Shown piece by piece: positions 1 through 8,524 of a stretch of 54,175 nt of DNA. Position numbers and translations under genes: made by a program. How positions within the stretch are numbered: the first letter of the stretch is position 1; every line of letters begins with the position of its first letter. The stretch spans positions 1 through 54,175 of the forward strand of contig JABXJV010000039.1 in the NCBI GenBank assembly GCA_013375355.1. Direction: 5' to 3'. The notes under the pieces are model-generated. The model was not told the origin of the DNA. It worked only from the letters and a program-made list of their open reading frames with translations, and did not search any database. This DNA comes from Candidatus Helarchaeota archaeon. Lineage in GTDB: Archaea > Asgardarchaeota > Lokiarchaeia > Helarchaeales > JABXJV01.

Positions 1-188
1 ATGATAAAACGCCAAGGTTCATAATTTTCTGGGCTTGGAGCATAGGAGGCAGCTTCTAGGACCTTGTGAATGAGTTCATCAGGAACATCATCCTTCTTAA
101 TGTCTCTAACTGCCCTACGTTTTTTAATATTTTCAAAAAGTAATTTTGCATTTTCGATCTTATCAGCGGGAATTTTAAAACTTGACAA
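1..188 (-). CDS. Nitroreductase-family protein, N-terminal part (runs off window)
   Basis: The reverse strand reads into the window edge with an N-terminus typical of FMN-dependent nitroreductases: IKKRRAVRDIKKDDVP, then a helix ending in AASYAPSPENYEPWRF. In this family that segment carries the R-R-S/A-x-R flavin phosphate-binding motif and the A-P-S-x-x-N-x-Q/E-PW loop. The start is a TTG at 186-188, chosen because GAGGTTGA (193-200, reverse strand) lies 4 nt before it. No ATG is available. About 62 residues are visible; the catalytic core and C-terminus lie outside, so substrate cannot be judged. Confidence 0.8.
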   Translation of the reverse strand, partial: MSSFKIPADKIENAKLLFENIKKRRAVRDIKKDDVPDELIHKVLEAASYAPSPENYEPWRFI

Positions 189-486
189 GTAATCAACCTC
201 AAATTATTTTCAATTTGTAATTATTAAAATAGCTATTTTACAATCTATCTTAAAAATAACAAATTCAAGAATTTATAAAAATATATTTTATTTAGACATT
301 TTTCAATAAATCTATAAAAAAAATTAGCATTTTTTATTAATAATATGTAATATGTAAATGGTTTTTATATTTCAAGGAAAAAATTAAAATTTGTGTAAGA
401 AATTAGTTAATATCAACATTAAAAAGATTTAATTATTAATCTAATATTTAAATTGATGAAAATTTATTATTTTTAAAGGTGCTTAT
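189..486. other. Intergenic, AT-rich, no gene seen
   Basis: About 300 bases between two divergent genes, nearly all A and T. It must hold promoters for both the nitroreductase and the LRR gene. I see no RNA gene, no repeat and no open frame with a plausible start. A GGTG at 478-481 probably serves as the ribosome-binding site of the LRR gene. Confidence 0.5.
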
Positions 487-1287
487 TTGCCAAAAATCAA
501 AGATCCGATTGAAAAAGAAGCGATTAAGGAATTAAAGAAGAAATGTAAATTAAAAAATAAAGAATTCAAAATTGACGAAAATGGGTATGTTAGCATAATA
601 AAGTTATCAAATAAATTTTTAACTCAAATTCCCGAAAAAATTAAAGACCTTCCCTATTTAAAGAAGTTGATTCTTGATTATAATCAAATTAAGAAAATTG
701 AAGGATTAGGTAACCTACCAGAATTAAAAGATTTAAATCTAGGCAGTAATCAAATAACTAAAATAGAAGGATTAAATGAATTAAAATCATTAAAAATTTT
801 GGATCTAAGCTATAATCAGATTTCTAAAATTGAAGGGTTAGAGAATCTTTCAAATTTGAAGAGATTATTTCTATTAAAAAATAAAATAACTAAAATAGAG
901 GGATTAGATGCTCTCATCAATTTGGATGTGTTAAATCTTAATAATAATCATATTTCAAAAATAGAAGGGCTAGATACACTTAATCAACTACAAAATTTAC
1001 GTCTTAGTAATAATCAAATTATGAAAATAGAAGGATTGGAGAATCTTACACAATTAGATTCATTAGAACTCAGTGTGAATCGAATTTCAAGAATTGAAGG
1101 ATTATCAACTCTTTTAGATTTAAATAAATTATTTCTTTCACATAATCAAATTACTGATATAGAGGGGGTTAATAATCTTACACAGCTTGAATGGTTAGAC
1201 CTTGATTTTAATCCTTTAGCAGAAGAGGATCAAGCCCATTATAAAAAGGGATTGAAAGAAACTATCAAATATTTTCAAAAAAAATAA
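487..1287 (+). CDS. SDS22-like leucine-rich-repeat protein
   Basis: 266 residues, no signal peptide or TM helix, so cytosolic. After a charged ~45-residue N-terminal region there are nine tandem 22-residue leucine-rich repeats of the SDS22 type, with the recurring core LxLxxNxIxKIEGL, closing with a cap-like segment (FNPLAEEDQAHY, near residues 236-247) resembling the LRRcap of eukaryotic SDS22/U2A'-type proteins. Such proteins are binding scaffolds; the partner is unknown. Start is TTG with GGTG just upstream. The repeats are nearly identical at the IEGL position, suggesting recent internal duplication. Stands alone; the next gene is convergent. Confidence 0.85.
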   Translation: MPKIKDPIEKEAIKELKKKCKLKNKEFKIDENGYVSIIKLSNKFLTQIPEKIKDLPYLKKLILDYNQIKKIEGLGNLPELKDLNLGSNQITKIEGLNELKSLKILDLSYNQISKIEGLENLSNLKRLFLLKNKITKIEGLDALINLDVLNLNNNHISKIEGLDTLNQLQNLRLSNNQIMKIEGLENLTQLDSLELSVNRISRIEGLSTLLDLNKLFLSHNQITDIEGVNNLTQLEWLDLDFNPLAEEDQAHYKKGLKETIKYFQKK

Positions 1288-1325
1288 AATAAAAAATTGA
1301 AGAAAAATAAAAATTTGAAAAATTT

Positions 1326-1781
1326 TTATTTCATCATGAAAATTGTTGCTTCGCCTTCGGCAACAACCGTATCTTTTGGAAATTTTCCACTATCAAATAC
1401 ACAGCTATCCTTTACAACGGTCGTTTTGATAATTAATCGTTTTCCTTTTTCCTTTTTTTCTACGACTTCAGCTATTGCAGTTACAGTATCTCCAAAATGT
1501 ACAGGGGCAGTGAATCTTACTTTTTGTGAACCATAAATACATCCTGGACCTGGTAATTTCATTCCAATTACTGCACTTATCAATCCAACTGTATATGCCC
1601 CATGGACTATCCTCGTTTTAAATTGAGTTGTTTTTGCGTATTCTTCATCTATATGCACAGGGTTAAAGTCTCCAGAAATCCCTGCAAATAAAGCATCATC
1701 AACCTGTGTTATTGTCTTAGAAAAGCTTGCTTTTTCGCCTATGTTCACCGAATCATAAGTTCGGATTTTATATTCACCCAT
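1326..1781 (-). CDS. MaoC-family (R)-specific enoyl-CoA hydratase-like protein
   Basis: 151 residues, the length of single hot-dog MaoC dehydratases. The hydratase signature is clear: SGDFNPVHIDEEYA near residue 35, with the Asp and His of the catalytic dyad, followed by RIVHGAY. The family hydrates trans-2-enoyl-CoA to (R)-3-hydroxyacyl-CoA. An in vivo role in acyl-CoA or archaeal lipid/fatty-acid metabolism is inference. A good ribosome-binding site (AGGAG, about 9 nt before ATG) supports the start. No other acyl-CoA gene is adjacent. Confidence 0.85.
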   Translation of the reverse strand: MGEYKIRTYDSVNIGEKASFSKTITQVDDALFAGISGDFNPVHIDEEYAKTTQFKTRIVHGAYTVGLISAVIGMKLPGPGCIYGSQKVRFTAPVHFGDTVTAIAEVVEKKEKGKRLIIKTTVVKDSCVFDSGKFPKDTVVAEGEATIFMMK

Positions 1782-2006
1782 AATATTCGCTCCTATTAAT
1801 TAGAATTTCCAATTAATTAGATATTTATTAGTGAAGTCTAGAATCTTTTAAAACTTACTCCATTACAAAGTTATAACTTTTTCAAAAATTTTTTAAATTA
1901 AATTTTAAAATGAATTGAGAAATAATTTATGAGAAAAATACAAAAATTTTTGAAAATGAAGATTCTATTTATGAATTAATTCTTCAGATATTAAGAATAA
2001 TTATTT

Positions 2007-3161
2007 TTATTTACCAATTCCCATAGAAATTATATGTTCTTTCCCATAAAATGGTTCGGAGGGAGTTTCATGAGTGATATCTGTATAGATTCCGCTAAAT
2101 ACCTCTTCATCTGTTATGTCCCATTCATAAGGCATAATTCTGGTTCCGCTCGGATAAAAAAAGTCAAATTCTTCATTTTCAAACTTCTTTTTATTTTTTA
2201 AATCAGGGGGATTGCATCCTAAAGAATGCCTTGGAGTCGGTATTCCTATTTCTTTTATATTTCTTATTAAAAATTTTAAACCTTCAGGTGCAACTGTTTT
2301 CATGAAATGCATATGTTTTGGTTCGTATGCGTTGATAAATAATCTATTGTGTGATAACAGACCTGCTAGTCTTATAATCAATTCTGGTCGTCCCATAGAA
2401 AATAACATTTTTAATATGGGAGGCCAAGGGACAAGACCAAACCACATGTCGGGCATACCGTAAATTTTTTGAGCATTTATACCATCCCAGAGTTCTGCAA
2501 AAGAATTGTAATTTGATGACTCCAAGAACATGTTTGTGGCACCACTAGCCCAAACCATACACATGGAATATGCAGAATCAAACCATTGTGGGCTTCGCTC
2601 ATTTCTAACATCTCGCAAGACATCCAAAATACGAAATCCACTTTTAACAAAGCCTTTAGTCTTTTTAGGAATCTCTCTAAGTTTAAACCCGAGTTTCATA
2701 TGTCTTCTATCAAATAATTCATCACCACGTTTGATAATCCAGTAATCAACGGGGATTCCATCTTCCATATGTCCATTTACGAGTAACTCTATATCATAAT
2801 TTATATCATTGATAATAATAAACGTGATATCAGTTGAATTTCCATAAATAAGTTTAGTAGTACCCATTTGCAGATCTGATCGGACATACAACACTGGTGG
2901 AAAGAACCAAGTCGTGAAAACCTTTTCCGGATCTTCGATTTTGCCGTCCATACATTTTTTAGCTGTCTGAACCGTTCTTTGGAATTTATCACTTAAAAAC
3001 TCCGGAATTTTTTGGAAAAATTTTAAATCTGTATCTGTATATTCTTGGTCAAAGTAGCCCCAACCAAGTTCTTTAAACAAATTCCATAGGTTTTCACCTA
3101 AACAAATGAATCTTTTCGTTGGAATTGAATCAGGAATGTCTCCATATGTATATGGTTTCAA
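2007..3161 (-). CDS. Conserved-looking protein of unknown function (384 aa)
   Basis: I do not recognise this protein. It is soluble by appearance, rich in aromatic residues and in W/P motifs (WFFPPVLY, VPWPPIL), with Cys-Asn-Pro-Pro near the C-terminus (HSLGCNPPDL), a pattern seen in methionine-synthase- or uroporphyrinogen-decarboxylase-like barrels but too weak to assign. The start is TTG: GGAGATGA (3169-3176, reverse strand) lies 7 nt upstream, and the upstream ATGs in that stretch run into a stop. It is transcribed away from the radical SAM gene that follows. Confidence 0.75.
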   Translation of the reverse strand: MKPYTYGDIPDSIPTKRFICLGENLWNLFKELGWGYFDQEYTDTDLKFFQKIPEFLSDKFQRTVQTAKKCMDGKIEDPEKVFTTWFFPPVLYVRSDLQMGTTKLIYGNSTDITFIIINDINYDIELLVNGHMEDGIPVDYWIIKRGDELFDRRHMKLGFKLREIPKKTKGFVKSGFRILDVLRDVRNERSPQWFDSAYSMCMVWASGATNMFLESSNYNSFAELWDGINAQKIYGMPDMWFGLVPWPPILKMLFSMGRPELIIRLAGLLSHNRLFINAYEPKHMHFMKTVAPEGLKFLIRNIKEIGIPTPRHSLGCNPPDLKNKKKFENEEFDFFYPSGTRIMPYEWDITDEEVFSGIYTDITHETPSEPFYGKEHIISMGIGK

Positions 3162-3434
3162 AATTTTTTCATCTCCATATTATCAATTTCCCCTAAAAAT
3201 TTTTATATCTCAATTTTTTCGCCTAATTTTTTTTAAAATTCAATAATCTTTGTTTGGCGAATTTTAGAATTTTTTGAAAATCAATTAAAATATAATCAAT
3301 TAAAAAGATATTATTGTTTTGAAAATTTTTTTCAAATATAATTGTAAAATTAATTTAAAATATTTTATGGCTATAAAAAAATACTTTTTTAAAGGAAAAC
3401 TAGTTTCATTATTTCTAATAACTAATTTGTTTAA

Positions 3435-5072
3435 TTGAAAGTAGTGATTTTTTTGTTAGATCAAGAGCAAGTCCAAGAATATAAGGTTTTACGAAAAACA
3501 GCAAGTATTTGTCACTTTTGCTTAAAAGAGAAAAACGAAATTAACACAGTAAGGGCGAGAATTATAGAAGCTGATGGAAAAGTATATATTAAAAAGAATT
3601 GTCCTGTTCATGGTGAATTCCAAGAAATTTATTGGACTAATTCAGATTTATATAAGAAATTTATGAAATGGTTCGCAACTGGTAAAGGTGTTGACAATCC
3701 ATCAATTACTGGTAAAGCACCATGCCCCATTAGTTGTGGTCTATGTAAAAGCCATAGATCAAATACGTTAATTGCAAATCTTGACGTTACTAACCGATGT
3801 AATCTTCATTGTTGGTATTGTTTCGCAAATGCAAGGTCTGCTGGATTTGTTTATGAACCCAGCACGAAACAGGTGAAGCAAATGATCAAATTTCTACGGG
3901 ATCAAAAGCCAGCACCTGTCGAGGCAATACAATTTAGTGGTGGAGAACCGACTGTAAGGTTAGATATTGGAGACATAGCTGCCGAGGCTTACCGAAGAGG
4001 TTTTAACCAAATTCAAATGGCTACTAATGGAGTTTTAATTGGTAAAGACTATGATGTAGCTGAGGAAATAGTAGAAGGGGGAGTCAATACAGTCTATATG
4101 AAATTCAATGGGACAACTAAAGAAACAAATCCCGAAAATTGGTACTTAATCGATGATATTCTAAATAATCTCAGACGTGCAGGAATTCAAGAAAATCGAC
4201 ATGGGGGAGTTGTGTTTGTTCAAGCCTTGATTAATGGTTATAATGATGATCAAATTTATCCTGTAATTAAATTTGCAATGAAAAACTTAGATATTGTACG
4301 AGGTGTAAATACTCAACCCGTTTCCTTCGTTGGACGATTTGCTGATGCAAATGCTAAACCTTTACCTGAAGATGAACGGTTAAAGATGAGATTTACCCTT
4401 CCAGATTATATTAAAAACTTAGAAGACCAGTCTAATGGCAAATTTTCTTGGGAAGATTTCAGACCTGTTCCTGTAGTTCTTCCAATATCGCATTTACTTG
4501 AGGTCCTTCAAAAACAAGACCTAATCGAATTTACTTCACATCCTGCATGTGGAATCGCGACTTATGTGTTCGAAGTCGAAGGCGAAATGGTTCCAATCAC
4601 CAGATTCTTCGATATAGATAGAGTAATGCTTGCAATGGAAGATATGGCTGTTAAACTAAAATCTGACGAAATTAAAGGCGGTAAAGCATTAACTTATATC
4701 CTAAAAGAATTGGAAGAATCTCTTCATAAAGAAAAAGCACCAAAAAAATTCAACATTCAAAAGTTGATGTTTGACATAATTCAGAAGGGTTCCTTCGAAG
4801 CATTAGCAGATTTTCATTACAGAAGTCTTCTAGTAAGTGGCATGCACTTCCAAGATCCTTATAACTACGACTTAGAGAGATTAATGCGTTGTGTTGTCCA
4901 TATGACCATGCCTCCGGATGACGATACCGGTGGTGCGACACCAAAATTGATTCCATTTTGTGCCTACAATTCGTTACCAATCTACAGAAGAAAATTAGAA
5001 GATCTACACGGACTAACAATTGATGAGTGGAAAGCCCAACATCCAGGTCTAAAAATGAACCAAAGAGCATAA
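3435..5072 (+). CDS. tes: Radical SAM protein of the Tes / MJ0619 family (tetraether lipid synthase-like)
   Basis: 545 residues. The radical SAM cluster motif CNLHCWYC (CX3CX2C) follows LDVTNR and precedes the SAM-binding SGGEPT. The N-terminal part has further cysteine sets: CHFC, KNCPVHG, and CPISCGLC just before the radical SAM core, as in the Tes/MJ0619 family, which binds extra iron-sulfur clusters. Tes joins phytanyl chains to form the biphytanyl chains of GDGT membrane lipids. Another CG near residue 370 (HPACGI) and one at SHPAC may ligate a cluster. Start is uncertain: TTG 3435, GTG 3444 and TTG 3453 are all possible and no clear ribosome-binding site decides. Other radical SAM alkyl- or methyltransferases of the same clan are the alternative. 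Confidence 0.72.
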   Translation: MKVVIFLLDQEQVQEYKVLRKTASICHFCLKEKNEINTVRARIIEADGKVYIKKNCPVHGEFQEIYWTNSDLYKKFMKWFATGKGVDNPSITGKAPCPISCGLCKSHRSNTLIANLDVTNRCNLHCWYCFANARSAGFVYEPSTKQVKQMIKFLRDQKPAPVEAIQFSGGEPTVRLDIGDIAAEAYRRGFNQIQMATNGVLIGKDYDVAEEIVEGGVNTVYMKFNGTTKETNPENWYLIDDILNNLRRAGIQENRHGGVVFVQALINGYNDDQIYPVIKFAMKNLDIVRGVNTQPVSFVGRFADANAKPLPEDERLKMRFTLPDYIKNLEDQSNGKFSWEDFRPVPVVLPISHLLEVLQKQDLIEFTSHPACGIATYVFEVEGEMVPITRFFDIDRVMLAMEDMAVKLKSDEIKGGKALTYILKELEESLHKEKAPKKFNIQKLMFDIIQKGSFEALADFHYRSLLVSGMHFQDPYNYDLERLMRCVVHMTMPPDDDTGGATPKLIPFCAYNSLPIYRRKLEDLHGLTIDEWKAQHPGLKMNQRA

Positions 5073-5076
5073 TTTT

Positions 5077-5586
5077 TTAATTCAAAATTTTTTTTCTTTC
5101 CTTTCTCTTTCTAATTTCTATTAATAATAACATTATAAGAGCATAGCAAGTCATCACAATTACAGTCCAAAAAAAAATTTCTCCTGTAAATTGTAATAAA
5201 GAAAACCCTATTCCGAATAAAAAACCAGTGAATACTCTAAGATAATTATTGCTTTCCCGTATACCTACTTTTTGTGTTCCCCAATCAATTAATAATGGAG
5301 TGGCTAAAATAATTGCGAATTCAAGACTTAAAACTGGATCCAATAATTCTCCAAAAAGCCAATATCCATAAATTACCCCAACAATTATTGCAATCAATAA
5401 CCCTGAATATATCCCTGTACATCTAGCACATAGCCGAATTTCACTTTCTCGAACTCTAATACAAATTGTATGCGTATAATAATCAATATGGCCTTTTCTA
5501 TGATGTGCGCATATACCAAAAGATCTGTTAGAGGTTTTATTTCTTATTTTTTCAGAAATTATAAATACACCTAAAAGAAAAAACAG
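5077..5586 (-). CDS. DUF2085-like small membrane protein, start unclear
   Basis: The frame reads RSFGICAHHRKGH, then EIRLCARCTGIYSG, TM helices, and DWGTQKVGIRESNNYLRVFTG, which is the pattern of DUF2085 membrane proteins (conserved CARCTGIY and G-RESNN). Function unknown; the Cys/His set suggests a metal site. The only TTG start (5397) would remove the CARCTG motif, so the gene must begin earlier. The frame is open to 5604 with no ATG, GTG or TTG; CTG at 5584-5586 is the nearest candidate. It overlaps or abuts the stop of the upstream gene, so translational coupling, a frameshift or an assembly error is possible. Confidence 0.6.
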   Translation of the reverse strand: MFFLLGVFIISEKIRNKTSNRSFGICAHHRKGHIDYYTHTICIRVRESEIRLCARCTGIYSGLLIAIIVGVIYGYWLFGELLDPVLSLEFAIILATPLLIDWGTQKVGIRESNNYLRVFTGFLFGIGFSLLQFTGEIFFWTVIVMTCYALIMLLLIEIRKRKERKKILN

Positions 5587-5590
5587 AGAC

Positions 5591-5911
5591 TTACATTGTT
5601 GTGCTTAAAAGGATCATTAACACAAAGGCAAATAATATCACAAAGGTCGTGGTACCTCTGTATCCTACTTCGGTCTCAACAGGAACAACATCAGTTTTTA
5701 ATCCATCTAATTCAGATGGAATTATTTCATTTGGATCCAATCTGCTTTTAGGAACTTTTCTCTTAACAAGAACTGTATAGCAATATTCTCCCGTATCTTT
5801 ACCCTTTACCTCTTTGGTCCCTATTGATATTTGTAACACATTTGGATATTTCATTAATTCATCTTGGATCCTTTTCTTCTCTTGCCTATATTTCGCCATT
5901 TCAGTAACCAT
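5591..5911 (-). CDS. Tail-anchored protein with a protease-N-terminal-type domain
   Basis: 106 residues from the ATG at 5911, chosen because CGGTGA lies 5 nt before it (the GTG at 5918-5920 is inside that site). The middle reads LKYPNVLQISIGTKE-like, YCYTVLVKRKVPKSRL, IIPSELDGLKTDVVPVE, the pattern found at the N-terminus of some bacterial and archaeal trypsin-like proteases. Here no protease domain follows; instead there is a single C-terminal TM helix (FVILFAFVLMILL). Lies directly upstream of the DUF2085-like gene on the same strand. Function unknown. Confidence 0.7.
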   Translation of the reverse strand: MVTEMAKYRQEKKRIQDELMKYPNVLQISIGTKEVKGKDTGEYCYTVLVKRKVPKSRLDPNEIIPSELDGLKTDVVPVETEVGYRGTTTFVILFAFVLMILLSTTM

Positions 5912-6114
5912 ATTTTTCACCGAATAAAAATAATAAATGTGCGTAATAATAAAATTAACTTCTTTTTAACTTAAATTAATTATTCATGCCTTTAAAAAAC
6001 CAAAATATTTTATAATTTCCCTTCATATTAACTCATTTAATTATTGAAAATAGAGTATGTTCTTTCATAAGTATATAAAAATTTGCAGAATCTAAAGTTA
6101 GGAGAAATAATGAA

Positions 6115-7320
6115 ATGCCGAAAGGTCTTGAAGTTGAAGGTTTTGATGAAAAATGGACAGCTTTTAGCCTCCGAGACAAAGAATCTGAAGATATTGATGA
6201 ACTTCTCATTTCCTATTACGAATGGTATCTTTGGGATTGCGCATCCGATGATATAACTGGAGATGGCAAAGCTGAAATTGTTGGAGCGAGTGAAGATTCT
6301 ACCTTAAGAGTTATTGATGGCAATAACAAGGAATTATGGAGTAAAAATTTCCACAGAGCTGTATTTTTCTGTGATATTGCAGATATAAATAAAGATGGAA
6401 ACAAAGAAGTGATATGTGGAGGAGTTGAAGGTAAAGTATTTGTTTTTGACAAATCTGGAAATCCAAAATGGGAGAAGGAAATCGGGAAATGGGTATATGA
6501 AGCACAGATTGCGGATATAACAGGCGATGGAAAATTGGAAATTATAGCTACTAGTAGGGATAAGACAATTAGAATTATTGATTGTGAAGGAAACGAACTA
6601 TGGCAACAAAAATTTAAGAGATATGTAAAACATTGCGGTTTTGGAGATATCAATGGGAACGGAAAACTAGAAGTTATCGGTTCAGATGATGATAAATTTT
6701 TAAAAGTCTTTGATAATAAAGGGAATGAACTATGGGAATTCCAATTTAAATTAATGCCTCCTGATGCAATGATTGAAGTAAGGTCAGATGTTGTATTTGC
6801 TACTGGTGATTTAACAAAAGATGGAAAAGAAGAAATCATTGCAGGAAGTGATGATTCTTTTTTACGCGTATTCAACGGGTCTGGGAAGGAGTTATGGAAT
6901 TATAAGTTTGATGGGGCAGTACACACAATATCTATTGGTGATATTAATAATGATGGTAATTTAGAAATTATTGTTGGTGCTGAACCAGAATTGGATCCCG
7001 AGGGTAAAGCCACAGAAAAAACTAAGAATCTAATTGTTTTTGATAACACTGGAAAAATATTATGGCATAAAAAATTCGATGGTGGAGTGTTTTGTTCTAC
7101 TATTGGAGATGTAAATAAGGATGGAAAACCTGAATTGGTTGTTGGAACTCAAACTTCTTTTATAGGCATCTTCGATAAGGATGGAAATGATATAGGACAT
7201 TATAAATTTGATAATTACGTTAGAAAGATTGCCTTAGGAGATATTGACGGCGATGGACAGTTGGAAATAATAGGAGCTTCAAGAGATCATACTATTCGTG
7301 CTTTAAAATTTAAAAAATAA
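6115..7320 (+). CDS. Cytosolic FG-GAP/VCBS-type beta-propeller, eight repeats
   Basis: 401 residues without signal peptide or TM helix. Eight repeats of about 45 residues each carry a calcium-type loop, D-[IVL]-[TND]-x-[DN]-G (DITGDG, DINKDG, DITGDG, DINGNG, DLTKDG, DINNDG, DVNKDG, DIDGDG), followed by a strand ending in [IV]-x-D-x-x-G-x-x-x-W. This is the integrin-alpha/FG-GAP propeller pattern, usually extracellular. A cytosolic copy is unusual and suggests a protein-binding platform. The start is ATG with AGGAGA nine bases upstream; an earlier ATG at 6110 is out of frame. It may form an operon with the next gene. Confidence 0.85.
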   Translation: MPKGLEVEGFDEKWTAFSLRDKESEDIDELLISYYEWYLWDCASDDITGDGKAEIVGASEDSTLRVIDGNNKELWSKNFHRAVFFCDIADINKDGNKEVICGGVEGKVFVFDKSGNPKWEKEIGKWVYEAQIADITGDGKLEIIATSRDKTIRIIDCEGNELWQQKFKRYVKHCGFGDINGNGKLEVIGSDDDKFLKVFDNKGNELWEFQFKLMPPDAMIEVRSDVVFATGDLTKDGKEEIIAGSDDSFLRVFNGSGKELWNYKFDGAVHTISIGDINNDGNLEIIVGAEPELDPEGKATEKTKNLIVFDNTGKILWHKKFDGGVFCSTIGDVNKDGKPELVVGTQTSFIGIFDKDGNDIGHYKFDNYVRKIALGDIDGDGQLEIIGASRDHTIRALKFKK

Positions 7321-7402
7321 AGAATTTCATATTTTTGATAAATATTTTAATTTAGTACAAAACATATTTTTATTAAAATTGTAGTTTGCACAGAGGGCTC
7401 AA

Positions 7403-8122
7403 ATGCCATTTAATTATTATTCTCTTGATGAATCTAAACCAGAACAAAAAGCAACAAAAGACCGAATTAAAAGAAATATAAAACTTTTAAAAATCGGTTG
7501 GATAAAAGAAGTCTATGATGGTTTAGAATATATTGAAGAAAATATGAGCGGTGTATTAATTAAAGGGATTTTGAAAAAATTACAAAATGTTGTTGATAAT
7601 ATTTCTCATGGGCTTATTAAAAAAATTTATGACTTATTTTTAGCAGATCTTAGAGATAAAACTATTAAACAAATCGACGTTTTCACAAAATGTGCAAAAT
7701 TATATGATGGGTCTAATCTGGACGATTTATTAGAAAAATATACAAAAGAATACCTTAAATATGATTTAACTTATAAGTCATGTGTTAAAAAACATCAAAA
7801 TTTTAAAGAACTTGAGAGTTATCAGATAAACACTTTTAAGCATAGAATCGTCCAAACGAATAAAATGATGGCGTGTGATGGTCAGGCTTCTTCTGATAAA
7901 GATATTGTTAGAGAAATTTACAAAGATTATGATACTGCCAAGAGAGAATTATACAAACAGATTGGATATACACAAAAAGCCATAAATTTAATTTTTAAGG
8001 ATGATTCAATTTTAAAAGTAAACCCCATTATTAAAAGACCAGTTTTAGATGTTTTACGTATGGGTTATGAATACGCATTAAATCATCTGATTGAAAATTT
8101 GAAAGATACTTTTAATAAATAA
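7403..8122 (+). CDS. Helical protein of unknown function (239 aa)
   Basis: I do not recognise it. Predicted almost entirely alpha-helical and lysine-rich, no TM helix, no cysteine motif. A GAGG about 7 nt before the ATG supports the start. It lies between the FG-GAP propeller and a decayed longin fragment that continues in the same reading frame after its stop codon (8120-8122), so the two may once have been joined, though nothing else in the protein resembles the longin-bearing neighbours. Confidence 0.7.
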   Translation: MPFNYYSLDESKPEQKATKDRIKRNIKLLKIGWIKEVYDGLEYIEENMSGVLIKGILKKLQNVVDNISHGLIKKIYDLFLADLRDKTIKQIDVFTKCAKLYDGSNLDDLLEKYTKEYLKYDLTYKSCVKKHQNFKELESYQINTFKHRIVQTNKMMACDGQASSDKDIVREIYKDYDTAKRELYKQIGYTQKAINLIFKDDSILKVNPIIKRPVLDVLRMGYEYALNHLIENLKDTFNK

Positions 8123-8125
8123 ATT

Positions 8126-8296
8126 CAAAATTTGACTTCTTTTGAAAAAATAGTAGTTAATGGGCATTTGATAAATTATGAATTTTTAAATAAATTTGAA
8201 ACGAAATTTAAAAAGGAATTAGGTGATTTTGTCGGTGATATATCAAGATTCGTGGTAACTAAGGACCTTGTTGAAGAAATTTTCCTTAAAAAATAA
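8126..8296 (+). pseudogene. Decayed C-terminal fragment of a longin-tailed protein
   Basis: In frame after the stop at 8122 there is an open stretch with no start codon ending FLNKFETKFKKELG, DFVGDISRF, LVEEIFLKK and a TAA at 8294-8296. It aligns well to the last 45 residues of the giant protein downstream (LIKFEKEFEVNLENF, VGDVSPF, LVNEIFLKV). No ribosome-binding site or start precedes it. The simplest reading is the remnant of a paralogous gene lost by deletion, leaving only the 3' end. Confidence 0.7.
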
Positions 8297-8298
8297 CA

Positions 8299-8309
8299 TT
8301 TTTTTTTTT
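8299..8309 (+). terminator. Oligo-T run, likely archaeal terminator
   Basis: Eleven consecutive Ts right after the stop of the longin fragment and before the start region of the giant gene. Archaeal RNA polymerase stops on such U-tracts without a hairpin. Inference only. Confidence 0.4.
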
Positions 8310-8524
8310 CTAGGCTTTCATTTTCTAACCTTTTTTTAATATCATACTAATTAGTAAAAAAATAATCTATTTTCAAACATAAACAATAATATAGGTGAAG
8401 AGAGATAACTTTCTTACTTTGATATTATTCAAATTTGGTTCCAAAATATTGGATTGGAAATTTTTCTTGATAAATCAAAGATATTATAGAGTTTTTTATC
8501 AATTATTCAATATCAACAATAAAA

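Noticed and set aside
6216..6875. 219-residue antisense frame in the FG-GAP gene
   Set aside because: Ser/Pro/Phe-rich shadow of a repetitive Asp/Gly/Lys coding sequence.
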